Below are positions 1 through 9,909 of a stretch of DNA of 64,000 bases, piece by piece. The stretch comes from Adiantum capillus-veneris (lineage: Eukaryota; Streptophyta; Polypodiopsida; Polypodiales; Pteridaceae), in NCBI GenBank assembly GCA_014529385.2, contig CM043963.1, forward strand, positions 70,460,912 to 70,524,911, written 5' to 3'. The notes below the pieces were generated by a model, which did no database searches, had not been told where the DNA came from, and worked only from the letters and a program-made list of their open reading frames with translations. How positions within the stretch are numbered: the first letter of the stretch is position 1; each line of letters begins with the position of its first letter. The translations under genes were made by a program, and so were the position numbers.

Positions 1-199
1 GGCAAGAAAAAGGCAAAAAAGACTAAATCTTGCCCAGTTTCTGACAATTCTACCGAGGACTCGTCCTTCGACAGCTAGACTCTGACAATCACCAATTAAG
101 CATTTTTACAGAGCCAATCAATATGATTTCTTCGACAACAAGGGCAAAAAGCCCAAAGAATTCAAGGAGAAGGACAGGAAATAAAGTTTGAGCACTTTT

Positions 200-877
200 C
201 GAGGTTTCAAGATGCTCCCAAGACCTTAGCCTTTATCCAACAGTTTGACATAGCATTCTTTCGAGGCCGCTCGCTATACAGAGCACTCCAAGATCAAACA
301 GGCGACATCCTTTCTGAAAGGCAATGCACGGACATGGTGGTCCACTCTGTTGTTAAGGAAATAAGCGCCAACAAAGGGGTTGAAATTTAAGAAACTCTTT
401 ATTTCTTCCTAGCTCACACAAGAATACGAACGAGGCGTGATTGCTGATTGAAACCATATTCGGCTGGTCAAGACAAAATCATTGAATTCTTACTGTGAAA
501 GATTCTGGGAAATTTTTCTACCTGTTTCATCCTTTAAGAAGATCAGTTTCAGGGAGCAGATTGAACGATTTAGTTGTGGGCTTCCCAAAGAAATTCGAGA
601 CTATTGTCTCAAACAGAAGTCCGAGTCTATACAACAGTTGATGGGACATGCGAAGCGGGGATTTGTTATACATTCGGGTAAATTGACTTACCCATCAGAT
701 GAACCTTCAACAAGTCATAGCAGAAACAATCGACAAAAAGATAGACGGCCTTCACTGACAGAAGACCAAAGAGATGAATATTTCGAAGGAGGGAAGTGTT
801 TTGAGTGTGGAGAACAAGGACATATCGGTACAAAGTGTCCCAAAAGGACACAAGAATCAAAACGACTGGCACATTGA
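200..877 (+). pseudogene. gag remnant, LTR family F1, copy 1
   Basis: The reading shows the retrotransposon gag core (a leucine/lysine-rich stretch followed by GNARTWWST-like residues near 320-350) and, at its end, a CCHC zinc knuckle of the form CFECGEQGHIGTKC near 799-840. Gag proteins of Ty3/gypsy elements coat the element RNA in virus-like particles. The longest open stretch is 482-877. It is homologous to the second copy at 3540-5035 (shared motif IQQLMGHAK). The copy is broken, with several breaks. No pol follows it. Confidence 0.7.
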
Positions 878-1335
878 CAAAACAACAAGACGAGGCGATA
901 CTCATTCCAGAACAGCTTTTTGAATTAGCATTATTTTGCTTTATGGATTTATGAAACACAACTTTTATTTTGGAAGATGATTTTGAATTTTGAATTAAAC
1001 TAATGTTTTTTGAAAGAATCTAGAAAAAAAAAAGGACTAAGAATGAGATCGAGCAATGACAGCTCTCCTGATAAACGAATCATGAATCACGACTGATTCA
1101 ATGGAATGAAATGAATGACTGGACCACTCTGTTCAATATGAACTTAGTGATGGATTGGGATCCCCGGAAAAGATTTCTCGCACACGATAGTGCTTAAGCG
1201 GAAAAGATTTCTCGCACACGAAAGTGCTTGAGGGGAATGACTACTTGTACAAGACAGTGCTTTAGTCAAAAAATCTCTATAGACATGATCGCAATATGGG
1301 ATTAGTTAACCCGACATTAGTGAGGACGTGGGTAC
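878..1335. other. Non-coding spacer of F1 between gag and the inverted LTR
   Basis: No gene is seen. The stretch aligns loosely with 5036-5639, which sits in the same place in copy 2 (after gag, before an inverted LTR). Shared pieces include the start after the zinc knuckle and the ATGATC...TTAGTTAACCCGA region near 1284-1312. It contains the 34-bp tandem pair described separately. Confidence 0.5.
1166..1233. repeat. 34-bp tandem duplication, two copies
   Basis: Two adjacent copies (1166-1199 and 1200-1233) of a unit starting GGAAAAGATTTCTCGCACAC differ at only a few bases. The pair lies in the F1 spacer between gag and the minus LTR. A local slippage origin is likely. Confidence 0.85.
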
Positions 1336-1871
1336 TATAATAGACTTGGACACTCCAAGTCAAGAATCTACCGCGACAGCACCAAATAACCACTTCAAAA
1401 TAGTTCACACAATTAATTCGACACTGGCTCGGCGGAGTTCCGTGCCTAGAGATATTGGCCCCAAAGACTGGCACTCCTTTCGGTATTTCTTTTTGTATTA
1501 ATCTGAGTTCAAAGTATGAGAGTCGTTGGGTCTCACTCTTAGACTCTGCGTCCAGATGCTCTGAGAAGCGAGGCCCTGCCCACTATTTTAAAGATACAAG
1601 GGATGCCCAAAAGCAGAACCCCAAAAGCTTAAAATCAAAAGCTCTCTCTCTCTCTTTCAAATTGCGTAGAAAAAGCAATATCAAAAACTACCGTAAAAAG
1701 CCAGCACAAAATCCGCCAATTTCTGAGCCGTCCGTACTGCTGCTACGTGTCATTTCTGCCGCCAAAAATTAGGGTTTTCAACAGTTAGGGTTTTTGGCAA
1801 AATTAGGGTTTTTGCAATTAGGGTTTCTCTGGCAGAGTTTAGGGTTTTCAGTCACGTCATCACTTTGTGAC
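1336..1871 (-). repeat. F1 LTR, minus orientation
   Basis: Read on the minus strand, this begins TGTCACAAAGTGATGACGTG and ends near ACTTGGAGTGTCCAAGTCTA, matching the LTR at 2114-2712 in reverse. The R/U5 part (AAATACCGAAAGG-like block near 1470-1500) is the best conserved. The U3 part is unlike the other F1 LTRs because it carries a cluster of telomere-like motifs. Confidence 0.75.
1769..1847 (-). promoter_or_regulatory. Cluster of five telo-box motifs in an LTR U3
   Basis: TTAGGGTTT occurs at 1769, 1785, 1803, 1818 and 1839, spaced 15-21 bp. On the LTR sense (minus) strand this reads AAACCCTAA, the plant telo-box known from promoters of ribosomal-protein and cell-cycle genes and bound by TRB-type Myb proteins. 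It sits in the U3 (promoter) part of the LTR. Function here is inferred; the motif may also be a remnant of telomeric-type simple repeat. Confidence 0.5.
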
Positions 1872-2113
1872 AGTTACTAAATACGTTGCTGGCAATCATT
1901 GTCTAAGATTTGGAATGATTTTTTAATGTGATTTGTCATGTGATGTCTTGTGATGTCATATGTAGTAATATGACTGGCGTCTTTGTACATGTGCTAGATG
2001 TGTCTTGTCTAGTGCATAGATACTAACAATCAGTGTCTACTAAGACAGTTATGGCCTCTATCTGTTTTGCAAGCATAATCGAGGGCGATTACAATGCTTT
2101 CAACCGGGGGGCA
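1872..2113 (+). other. F1 3' internal end with polypurine tract
   Basis: This stretch is the reverse-strand match of 6211-6435 and ends in CCGGGGGGCA directly before the LTR start TGTCAC at 2114, as expected for a polypurine tract priming plus-strand DNA synthesis. It directly abuts the minus LTR on its left, which is not the normal element order. Confidence 0.65.
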
Positions 2114-2712
2114 TGTCACAAACAGGTGACGTGGCATGCCCGGACGCATAGGTAGAAAGGGAAAGAATCCCGAAAATTGCGTTGCATTGCTGACGTGGCA
2201 GAATCTCGGAAATCACAGACATGCTGACATGGCAATCCGTACGGTGCTGACGTGGCAGGGCCAGAAATTGCGCTGACATGCTATACGGATTTTCGCAAAT
2301 CCATTGATTCTTTTTTTTTAAAGCTTTTTGGGATTAGTTGCTTTTGCAACAATTGCTTTATTTTAAAAGCTTTTAAAGCTTGAATGCTTTTGAGTTTAAC
2401 TGCTTTTGGGGCTCTGCTTTTGGCATCCCTTGTAAGAATAAAAGAGCCCTCAGGGTCTCACTCTCCAGAGCATCTGGACGCAAAGTCTGAGAGCAGAGGT
2501 TCCTACGGGAGTTGTACTTTGCTCAAAGATTAATATACAAGAAATACCAAAAGGGGCACCAGTCTTTGGGCCCCATCTCTCTTGGCACGGAACTACGTCG
2601 GGCCGTGTTGACCGAATTGAACTGTGATTTTAAAGTTGTGAATTATTTTAAGTGATTCTCTCTCGTGTCGCCATAGGATCTTGACTTGGAGTGTCCAAGT
2701 TAGTTATAGTTG
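2114..2712 (+). repeat. F1 LTR, plus orientation, full length
   Basis: Starts TGTCACAAACAGGTGACGTGG and ends near GTCCAAGTTAGTTATAG, about 600 bp. It holds a run of GCTTTT-rich U3, a transcription-start-like AATAAAAGAG block at 2437-2446, and the R/U5 block AAATACCAAAAGGGGC near 2545. It is followed by sequence like that after copy 2 of the LTR, but no clear primer-binding site remains. Confidence 0.75.
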
Positions 2713-3076
2713 TATGGATTTCTAAAATTTCCACTCGCTGCTTTTGGCCCAGTGCTTTTGAGTTTGCAGCTTTTCATGTACTTGCTTTGATTTTGAGGCC
2801 ACGGGCCAAATAAGAACCCAAGGCCCTCATTTCACTCGGTGTGTGCTACGAGCATATGAGCAGAGAGGGCCCCCGGGTGTTGTAACTTTGCTCAAGCATT
2901 AATATAAAAATAAATACCGAAAGGGACGCCAGATTTTGGGGCCAATACCTCTGGGAACAGAACTACGTCGAGGCGTATCAACTCTAGTTTTAAAGTTTGA
3001 TAAAGTTGTGAAGTATTTTAAGTGATTCTCTCGTGTCATGCCACATTTCCGCCTTGGGATGCCCAAGTCTGTTAAA
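2713..3076 (+). repeat. F1 LTR, plus orientation, partial U3
   Basis: Second direct LTR copy with a shortened U3. It shares the CTTTGCTCAAGCATTAATAT block and the AAATACCGAAAGGG block with the third copy, and ends CCCAAGTCTGTTAAA just before a primer-binding site. Confidence 0.7.
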
Positions 3077-3077
3077 G

Positions 3078-3089
3078 TGGTATCAGAGC
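3078..3089 (+). other. Primer-binding site, initiator tRNA-Met
   Basis: TGGTATCAGAGC is complementary to the 3' end of plant initiator tRNA-Met, the usual minus-strand primer of plant LTR elements. It lies directly after the second F1 LTR. Confidence 0.8.
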
Positions 3090-3512
3090 TTCGCCGATTT
3101 CACTGACAAGGCAAGCTATATGGATTTTCGAAAATTATGGTGGCTGCTTTTCAGGAGTCCCAACGCTAGCTTTTGAGAGTAGATGCTTTTGGGTTTATTG
3201 CTTTTGAACTGAATGCTTTTGAAGCTCTGCTTTTGAGCACCCCTTGTAAGTTTATAAGAACCTTTTGGGGCCTCACTCTGCAGAGCATCTCAACGCAGAG
3301 TCTGAGAGCAGAGGTCCTTCGGAAGTTGTAACTTTGCTCAAGCATTAATATAAAAATAAATACCGAAAGGGGCGCCAATTTTTTGGACCAATATCTCTGG
3401 AAATCGGGCCGTGTAGGCTCTGTTAAAAGTGTAATTAATTTGTGACGTATTTTAAGTGATTCTCTTGTGTGTTGTGCTCAATTTCCGACTTGGGGTGCCC
3501 AAGTCTATTACA
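3090..3512 (+). repeat. F1 LTR, plus orientation, partial U3
   Basis: Third direct LTR copy, ending CCCAAGTCTATTACA. Its upstream part carries the same GCTTTTG-rich U3 as the first copy. It is the 5' LTR of gag copy 2, since a primer site and gag follow it. Confidence 0.75.
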
Positions 3513-3513
3513 G

Positions 3514-3525
3514 TGGTATCAGAGC
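3514..3525 (+). other. Primer-binding site, initiator tRNA-Met
   Basis: TGGTATCAGAGC one base after the LTR end ACA at 3512. It marks the start of the internal region that leads into gag copy 2. Confidence 0.85.
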
Positions 3526-3539
3526 TCAGCCAATTTCTC

Positions 3540-5035
3540 TTCTATCGGGAAATCCGATCCTTTTACCGCAACACACATGGATTCAAACGACGAATCCCGC
3601 AAGAATCAGACAAACCCACCCGACAACTTCAGATCGGGTGAAAGTACGGAAAATTCAAATGGACAATCGAAACAAGAGTACGTGCCTCCACGGCCTACAG
3701 AGTAAGAATAAAAGGAGATGCAACGTTAACAACAGGTTGATGCCTGTGCCAAGCAAATGCTACAGTATTCAAAGGATCCCCAGTACGCGAAATTTTTGAC
3801 CCGGCACCCGATTGATGAGATGCATTCCCAATAGGTACCGGTACGGCCATCGACACACCATTAAAGTCGGCCCTGAAGAAACCTCCTATTCCACGGATGT
3901 TCACTGAAGATGAACTTGATGATGTGATCGAACGACGAGTCAACCAAATATTGAAGACAACGAAGCCTCCAAAGAGACACAGCAAGGGAACAAATTACCC
4001 CGATTATTTGGGTCAACAATCTTCTTCTGCAAATGCACGAAAACAGAAGAAGCGTGTACACTTCAAGGGTGTGTCCAGTTCGTCCTCATCCTCTTCTGAC
4101 AGTTCCGATAGCTATTCCTCTTATGATTCCAATGATGAGGACAGAAAGGGAAAGAAAGACAAAAGAACCAAAGACATGCAAAAACAAGAAGGCCAAGAAA
4201 AACAGATCTCGGAAATTTTCTAATAGTTTTGAGGAGGATTCATCCTCTTCTGAGAGCTCGAGAGCTCGGACTCTGATAATCAAATGTTTTATTCAAAAAG
4301 GAAGCACTTTTATAGAGCCAATCAATACGACTTTCTTAAAGATAAGAGCAAGACGAACAAAAAATTCAAGGAGGGTGGACAAGCAGTCAAATTTGATACC
4401 TTTTTCAAGGTTGAGAGATGCTCACAGAGCCCTCGCTTTTATTCAACAGTTTGACATACCCTTTTCTGGTGGGTGCTACTCAAAGCACTCCAAGATTAGA
4501 AGGGGGGCATCCTATTTGAAAGGAAATGCACGGACATGGTGGTCCACTTTTCTGTTAAGAAAAGAAGCACTGTCAAAGTGGCTAAAGTTCAAGAGACTTA
4601 TTATTTCCTCGTGGCTCACTCAATAGTACGGAGTGACGTGATTACCGCCTAGAATCGTCTTCGGATGGTGAGGATACTTCTTGTGAGAGATTTTGGAATG
4701 TTTCTCTACCTGCTTCATCGTCTAAGAAGATCATTTTTTGGCAGCAGATCGAGCGATTTTGCTGTGGATTGCCCAAAGAGATACGAAATTACTGCTTGTT
4801 ACAAGATTCGGAGTCCATACAGCAGTTGATGGGACATGCTAAGCAAGGGTTTGCAATGCATTCAGGTAACTTGACTTATCCAACAAATCAACTTTCGACG
4901 AATGATGACAAAAGAAGAGGAAACAAAGATACATATCTCCGACTGACAGAGGAACACACAGACGAATACCTCAAAACGAGAAGTGTCTCGACTAGTGGGG
5001 CGCAATGTCCCAAAAAAGGTAACAGACTGAAATAG
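3540..5035 (+). pseudogene. gag remnant, LTR family F1, copy 2
   Basis: Coding-like stretches follow the 5' LTR and primer site. They include a serine-rich, acidic and basic low-complexity part (4060-4230), the gag core LKGNARTWWSTFLLRKEALSK (about 4516-4580) and the later motif IQQLMGHAKQGFAMHSGNLTYP (4814-4880) shared with copy 1. It would have formed the nucleocapsid protein of a gypsy-type element. It is broken, with several breaks, and no pol is found after it. Confidence 0.7.
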
Positions 5036-5639
5036 AACTGGGAGAGGATATGCTCGCTCCAGAACAGATAAGATACTAATGTGTTGACAATACTTTTGCT
5101 TTATGAATAATTTTTGGAGTAGGAATTCTTGAAGATGACTCTGAATTTATGTGAAATTAATGTGTTTTGGAAGATCCTACTATTTATGTATAGATTACAA
5201 GTGAAATTAAGAATAAGATGATAGCGAATTGGGAGCGATGACAACTCCAGAATGAACCCGATCACGATTCGGATAAGAATCATGAATTTTAAAGGATGAT
5301 GATGACGGATAATAAATGATATGACTGGATATTGTAGTGGGCGCATCAAGGATTCCCAAGGGATAAGATGGCTACACAGTGATAAGATAACTAGAATTGA
5401 ATGATTGAAACACTCTCTTTAGTATGAACTTTCAACTCAATGTTTGATTGATGAACTCGAATTCCCGAAAATGATTACTCACACATGTGATTGTGTTTGA
5501 GTGCAGGACTGAAAGATGCAATGAGTGAAAGGTGGAATGATTCACAAAATGATTGCAACATTTCAATCTTGAGAAATCTATGGACATGATTAGCTAATCC
5601 GATGTGAAGTTCGAGTGGATCTAGATGCGATTGCCAAAT
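5036..5639. other. Non-coding spacer of F1, copy 2
   Basis: AT-rich sequence without a convincing gene. It corresponds in position and in patches of sequence to 878-1335. It ends at the inverted LTR. Confidence 0.45.
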
Positions 5640-6210
5640 GTAACAAACCTAGACACCCCAAGTCTAGAATATGTCATGACACACGAGAGAATCACTTAAA
5701 AATGCTTCACTCAAGTCACAATTTAATTGAGTCAACACGGCTCGGCGTAGTTCTATGCCCAGAGAGATTGGCCCCAAAGATTAGCGTCCCTTTCAGTATT
5801 TATTTTTATATTAATGCTCAAGGAAAGTTACAATGCCCGCGGGTCCTCTCTGCTCGTAGGCTCGTCAACACAACTGAGCCAGGCCCTTGGGTCTAATTTA
5901 AAGGCCCTTGGCCATGGAAAAGCAATTACATGAAAATCTTCAAACTCAAAAGCAAACTGCCCCAAAAGCTGGCAGTGTTTTTTAGCCAAAGCAAATTGCG
6001 GAATTCCGTGTGTCAGCACTGTCAGCGCAACTTCTGGCCGTCCGTACAACGAGTCGGCGTGCTTTCTAGTAGGTACGTACAGCTTGCCCGCCAGTCTTCC
6101 GTTAACTTCCTAGCATCCCTTGGAGCCCTGTCAACAGGTGCCCATAAGTTGGAACAACTTATAGCATATGGTCTTGTTATCAGGTCATGCCACGTCATAA
6201 TTCTGTGACA
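5640..6210 (-). repeat. F1 LTR, minus orientation
   Basis: Read on the minus strand it starts TGTCACAGAATTATGACGTGG and ends near CTTGGGGTGTCTAGGTTTGTTACA. It holds the same R/U5 block (AAATACTGAAAGGGACGC) as the plus copies. It closes the composite on the right. Confidence 0.8.
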
Positions 6211-6435
6211 TATCCCCTTGAAAGAATTGTAATCACTCTCAATTACGCCTACAAAGAGAGACATAAGCCATAAGCCAGTTCAATAGACACTGACTCTAAG
6301 TACCAACGCACTAGACGAAACTAATCTAGCACTTACACAAAGACAACTCAGTCAGTGCACAATCAGATCATATCCAAATCAAATCACATAAAATTCTATC
6401 CAGATCCAAGACCATGATTCCTGGCAACGTATCAC
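6211..6435 (-). other. F1 3' internal end, minus strand
   Basis: The reverse complement aligns along its length with 1872-2113. The purine-rich run CTTTCAAGGGGATA sits directly before the LTR start on the minus strand, so this is the 3' end of a minus-strand F1 copy whose remaining internal part is absent. Confidence 0.65.
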
Positions 6436-7154
6436 ATCTTACCACTAATAATGCACAGCTTGAGGGCCAATACTCTCCAAAGAAGGACTACACCCATAGT
6501 TACAAGGAATGGCCATTTTCGGATCCCCGTTTCCATACTGATTTCTCGTTCCGGATCCCCGTTCCGTGTATCAGACGCAAGTATCTAAAACAGGGAATGG
6601 CGTTTCATGCATGTTGTCGTTCCCCGTTCCGGGTAACTATGACTACACCTCTTCTAGGTCCACTCGAGTGATGAAGCCTCAATTTCTTTATTTGGGTGCA
6701 ATTATTTAAACCTGTGTAATTGATTGTCGTTAGCACAAAGTACATGGCCGGTTTCAGTGGTATCAGAGGTCAGCACTTCTCTTGTGAGGAGTGAACACTT
6801 CAAGAGGATGGAAGCTTTTACAAATCTAACAACAATCGAGAAGAACTCGACTCAACAAGGCTAGAACAATCTATAGCGGATGTGTGTGTGTATGTAAGTA
6901 TAAGTAGAGAATTACATATACATATACATACTTGCGGCCATCACTGTTTGAGAACACTATGCACTACGGCTGTAATAAAGTAATACTGCCACGGACGCCT
7001 GAGGGACCAATGCCGTATAGGAGAGCCCAAAGGAACTCCACCTCCATCTCTCCATTTCTCTCTCTCTCATTCTACCTAATAATGTCCATCTCATCTTTAT
7101 TGTCTATGAGTTCAATCCTCTCTTCTACCATGGGCAAAGATCAAAGTGCCTACA
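6436..7154. other. No gene seen; one primer-site-like motif
   Basis: No coding region is supported. The segment has several GATCCCCGTTCCG-like repeats (6520-6630) and, at 6758-6769, TGGTATCAGAGG, a near match to the initiator tRNA-Met primer site. This suggests the tail of another LTR ending near 6756, but I found no partner LTR in the window. Confidence 0.35.
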
Positions 7155-7563
7155 CGGTTTCAATGAAGAGCTAGTGAACTTTCACGCATACCAAGTAAAC
7201 TTTTGCACTCCAGCCGGGCACAAGCACAAAAAAACTATGACAAGTCTTGAGAGAAACCGGGTCACCAACACAACTACATCAAACTCCTCGTTTACATACC
7301 AAAATGTAGAGTCTATTTAAGCCTATATGGCTTCTATCATGGTGTTAGCACGATAGCAGGATAGCCACAATTCTATAAGTAAACTACATAATGCTTGGAG
7401 CACAGGAGGAAAGGCACATATCCTTAAGACGCCTCAGCCATCGTGATCTTACCGATTTATCTTAGGGTTAAATTAGAGTTCTTGGAGGTACAAGTCTTTT
7501 AATCTTGGCACATATCACCACTTGGCCATTTGGCATCTTCCCTATTTGTTTAAAACTTCAAAT
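7155..7563. repeat. Duplicated ~410-bp segment, first copy
   Basis: This segment, starting CGGTTTCAATGAAGAGCTAG, recurs at 7677-8090 in the same orientation with roughly 94% identity by eye and one 7-base length difference near the start. No convincing coding content is seen in either copy. Confidence 0.9.
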
Positions 7564-7676
7564 TCTAGGGTAATCTCATAGTAACATGGGACGCATCCCA
7601 AACAGCTGGGATAGGGCTTATAGGGGAACCATGTTTCCAAAATAGAGGGGGGACGCCCTAGGACAGAGCGCAAGGA

Positions 7677-8090
7677 CGGTTTCAATGAAGAGCTAGACTC
7701 TAGTGAACTTTCACGCATACCAATTAAACTTTTGCACTCCAGCCGGGCACAAGCACAAAAAAACTATGACAAGTCTTGAGAGAAACCGGGGCACCTACAC
7801 AGCTGCATCAAACTCCTCGTATACATACGAAAATGTAGAGTCTATTAGAGCCTATATGGCTACTATCACAGTGTTAGCACGATAGCAGGATAGCCACAAT
7901 TCTGTAAGTAAACTACATAATGCTTGGAGCACAGGTGGAAAGGCACATATCCTTAAGACGCCTCGGCCATCGTGATCTTATCGATTTATCTTAGGGTTAA
8001 AATACAGTTCTTAAAGGTACAAGTCTTTTAATCTTGGCACATATCACCATCGGCCATTTGGCATCTTCCCTATTTGTTTAAAACTTCAAA
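7677..8090. repeat. Duplicated ~410-bp segment, second copy, flanked by 19-bp direct repeats
   Basis: Second copy of 7155-7563. CTAGGACAGAGCGCAAGGA is found immediately before (7658-7676) and immediately after (8091-8109). A perfect 19-bp flanking duplication suggests that this copy was inserted at a staggered break inside the TIR element. Confidence 0.85.
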
Positions 8091-8123
8091 CTAGGACAGA
8101 GCGCAAGGAGAAAAGGGAGGGGA

Positions 8124-8147
8124 GGGGGGGGGGGGGGGGGGGGGGGG
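8124..8147 (+). repeat. G24 homopolymer
   Basis: An uninterrupted run of 24 G inside the right part of the TIR-bounded element. Confidence 0.9.
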
Positions 8148-8194
8148 ATTAATTTAGCCGGGAAGTTCAAAAATTGGCATCCCATGTTACTATG

Positions 8195-8582
8195 GTAATC
8201 TTCCTCTTCTTCTGTCCTACAGCACTACTTACTGGCTTTGTTGTCGCTTCTTGCCACTGGCATGACATGAAAACCATGAGATCAATTAATTGCAACGATG
8301 AACGCTATGATAGACTGAAGGTCCTTCACGCAAGACTGCCTCTATGTTCGCTTCCATGTGTGCAGTACTACTGTCCTACACACATTTCCCAGCTTCTTGC
8401 CAGCACGTCAATTATAAACCAAGGACCACATGCAGCAAAACTACACCTCTACAGCTAGAGTACGAGAAGCAGGAATCAAGGAAGCCTAGAAACACAGAGT
8501 CGGATTATCGTGAAACCCAACACATACTGTGTGTGTGTGTGTGTGTGGTTGTGGGGTGGGGAGGTGTGTGTGTGTTTTGGGG

Positions 8583-8619
<37 letters not shown>

Positions 8620-8777
8620 CGCTCACCCTTATTGAAGTCCACGGCGCTCCGTCGCCTCAGTGTTTCATGCGCTACGAGGGTTTATTTGTGCAGAGCAGAA
8701 TAGCTTGAGACTTTAGTACATAGGGTAATAGGGTAAAGTACAAAGAGGGTCGCTGATAAGCCTTACAAAATTGTAGA
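8195..8777. other. No gene seen; TG microsatellite and G36 run
   Basis: No supported gene. The stretch contains a (TG)n tract near 8529-8548, a G/T-rich purine stretch, and an uninterrupted run of 36 G at 8584-8619. Open frames here translate only low-complexity sequence. Confidence 0.6.
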
Positions 8778-9090
8778 TGTGACGCCCTCGTTCGGGACGT
8801 CGGGGAAACAAGACCGCACCGGCTCACCTGCGTTGCAAACGGGACTTGCAGGCAAGCAAACGCATGCACAAGAATGCAACTTAAAAACAGGACGCAAGAG
8901 GGACACGAGATTGAGGGACGCAAACGAATGATCACTATTGAAAGAAAAGTGCCGAATACAAGGGACGCGACGAATCGCATGAAAACGGGGCTCGCAAGTT
9001 GGGGGAAGTGGCACGTGCTTCCCTTATATACACCCCCGGGTTGAGAGAGCTTGACGCCCACGTCAAGCCGCGGTTTGAGAGGTGCCAATA
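8778..9090 (-). repeat. Chromovirus 3' LTR
   Basis: Starts (in plus view) TGTGACGCCCTCGTTCGGGA and matches 14593-14844 closely over about 250 bp. It extends further than the other copy; its inner end near 9090 is uncertain because no clear polypurine tract could be placed. Confidence 0.75.
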
Positions 9091-9198
9091 CAAAAGTTGA
9101 TGCCGAGGTTTTAGGGGCGGATATTTACAAGGGGGGGGGAGTTAGGTGTTGCCGAAAATGTCTAGCTACCTAGGGTGATGCTAGTGGGGGGGGGAGGA

Positions 9199-9909
9199 CT
9201 ACTCTATGTGGTTTTCATTTAGTGTGTGGTCCTCCTCTTCAGTTGGCATGTTGTAGAAGCGCAGCACAAGGGGTCTTCCGAGTCGAAGCATGATTTCTTT
9301 AGGTACCCAAGTGCATTCCGTCATGGGGCGATTGCGCCATTTGACATAGAAGAGTTGTCCCCGGCGCCCAAAACGCGACTTTAGGATGGCCTCCGACTCA
9401 TGTGGCGGGCCATCCTTTACATACTCGGGGAGCCTTCGCCCATAGGTGTTATCCGGCACAAATCTTTTGAGTAAACTTACATGGAAGGCATTGTGGATGT
9501 TGATGTGTGGTGGGAGCTCCAGCTTGTAGGTGATGTCGTTGAAGGACTTGAGCACTTTGTATGGACCATAGTAGCGGTGATTGAACTTCGGGGAGAGGCC
9601 TTGAGGGAGGGTGATGTTCTGAGAGCTGACGAGGACCAAGTCACCTTCTTTGAAGAGTTCGGCAGGCCGTCGCTTTTGGTTGGCGTATTTGGCGATGTGT
9701 ACCTTGCTTTGCTCGAGGCTTTTCTTTGCGTGTTGCATGCGCGTTTGCCATTGTTGAAGAAACTCCTCACATTCCAGATCCTGGGCATGCACATCGCCAG
9801 TTGCCAGTGCAAGAGGTGTGATGACTTCTTTACCTGTGGAGAGCTCGAATGGGGTATAGCCAGTGCTGCTATGGATGGAGTTGTTGTAGTGGAATTCCAG
9901 GACGTCCAT
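9199..9909 (-). pseudogene. Chromovirus integrase C-terminal part with chromodomain
   Basis: The 236-residue open stretch starts in the end of the integrase core (LEFHYNNSIHSSTGYTPFEL) and passes through the GPY/F-type region (LSPKFNHRYYGPYKVL). It ends in a chromodomain-like segment (QLFYVKWRNRPMTECTWVP, about residues 180-205). In chromoviruses this C-terminal module helps direct integration to heterochromatin. It belongs to the element at 8778-14844. Confidence 0.85.

Larger units (their letters stand above)
1..6435. mobile_element. Composite of one LTR-retrotransposon family (F1) with LTRs in both orientations
   Basis: This block is built from one LTR family, called F1 here. In order it shows: a + strand gag remnant (200-877), a minus-oriented LTR (1336-1871), a + strand 3' internal end (1872-2113), a + strand LTR (2114-2712), two further + strand partial LTRs (2713-3076 and 3090-3512), a second + strand gag remnant (3540-5035), a minus LTR (5640-6210) and a minus-strand 3' internal end (6211-6435). 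The LTRs begin TGTCAC and are followed by initiator tRNA-Met primer sites, which with the gag motif suggests a Ty3/gypsy origin. No protease, RT or integrase was found. The element is broken and old, with many breaks. Rearrangement or recombination between copies is inferred from the mixed orientations. Confidence 0.7.
7577..8194. mobile_element. Small TIR-bounded element with 7-bp target duplication, carrying the second copy
   Basis: The ends are a perfect 15-bp inverted repeat: CATAGTAACATGGGA at 7577-7591 and its reverse complement at 8180-8194. GTAATCT flanks it on both sides (7570-7576 and 8195-8201), as a target-site duplication. It codes for nothing recognisable, so it is MITE-like. 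The TIR does not let me assign a superfamily; a 7-8 bp duplication would fit hAT only loosely. Inside it lies a 414-bp copy of the neighbouring 7155-7563 segment, itself flanked by a 19-bp direct repeat. Confidence 0.6.

Noticed and set aside
1769-1847. Interstitial telomere array
   Set aside because: The TTAGGGTTT units are spaced by unrelated bases and lie inside an LTR; not a contiguous telomeric repeat.
8174-8458. 94-codon + strand frame with a hydrophobic start resembling a signal peptide
   Set aside because: It starts inside the TIR of the small element, shows no family motif and has no partner signal; one hydrophobic stretch is not enough.
8344-8703. Frame with long glycine and valine/cysteine runs
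   Set aside because: It is produced by the TG microsatellite and the G36 run; no protein motif.
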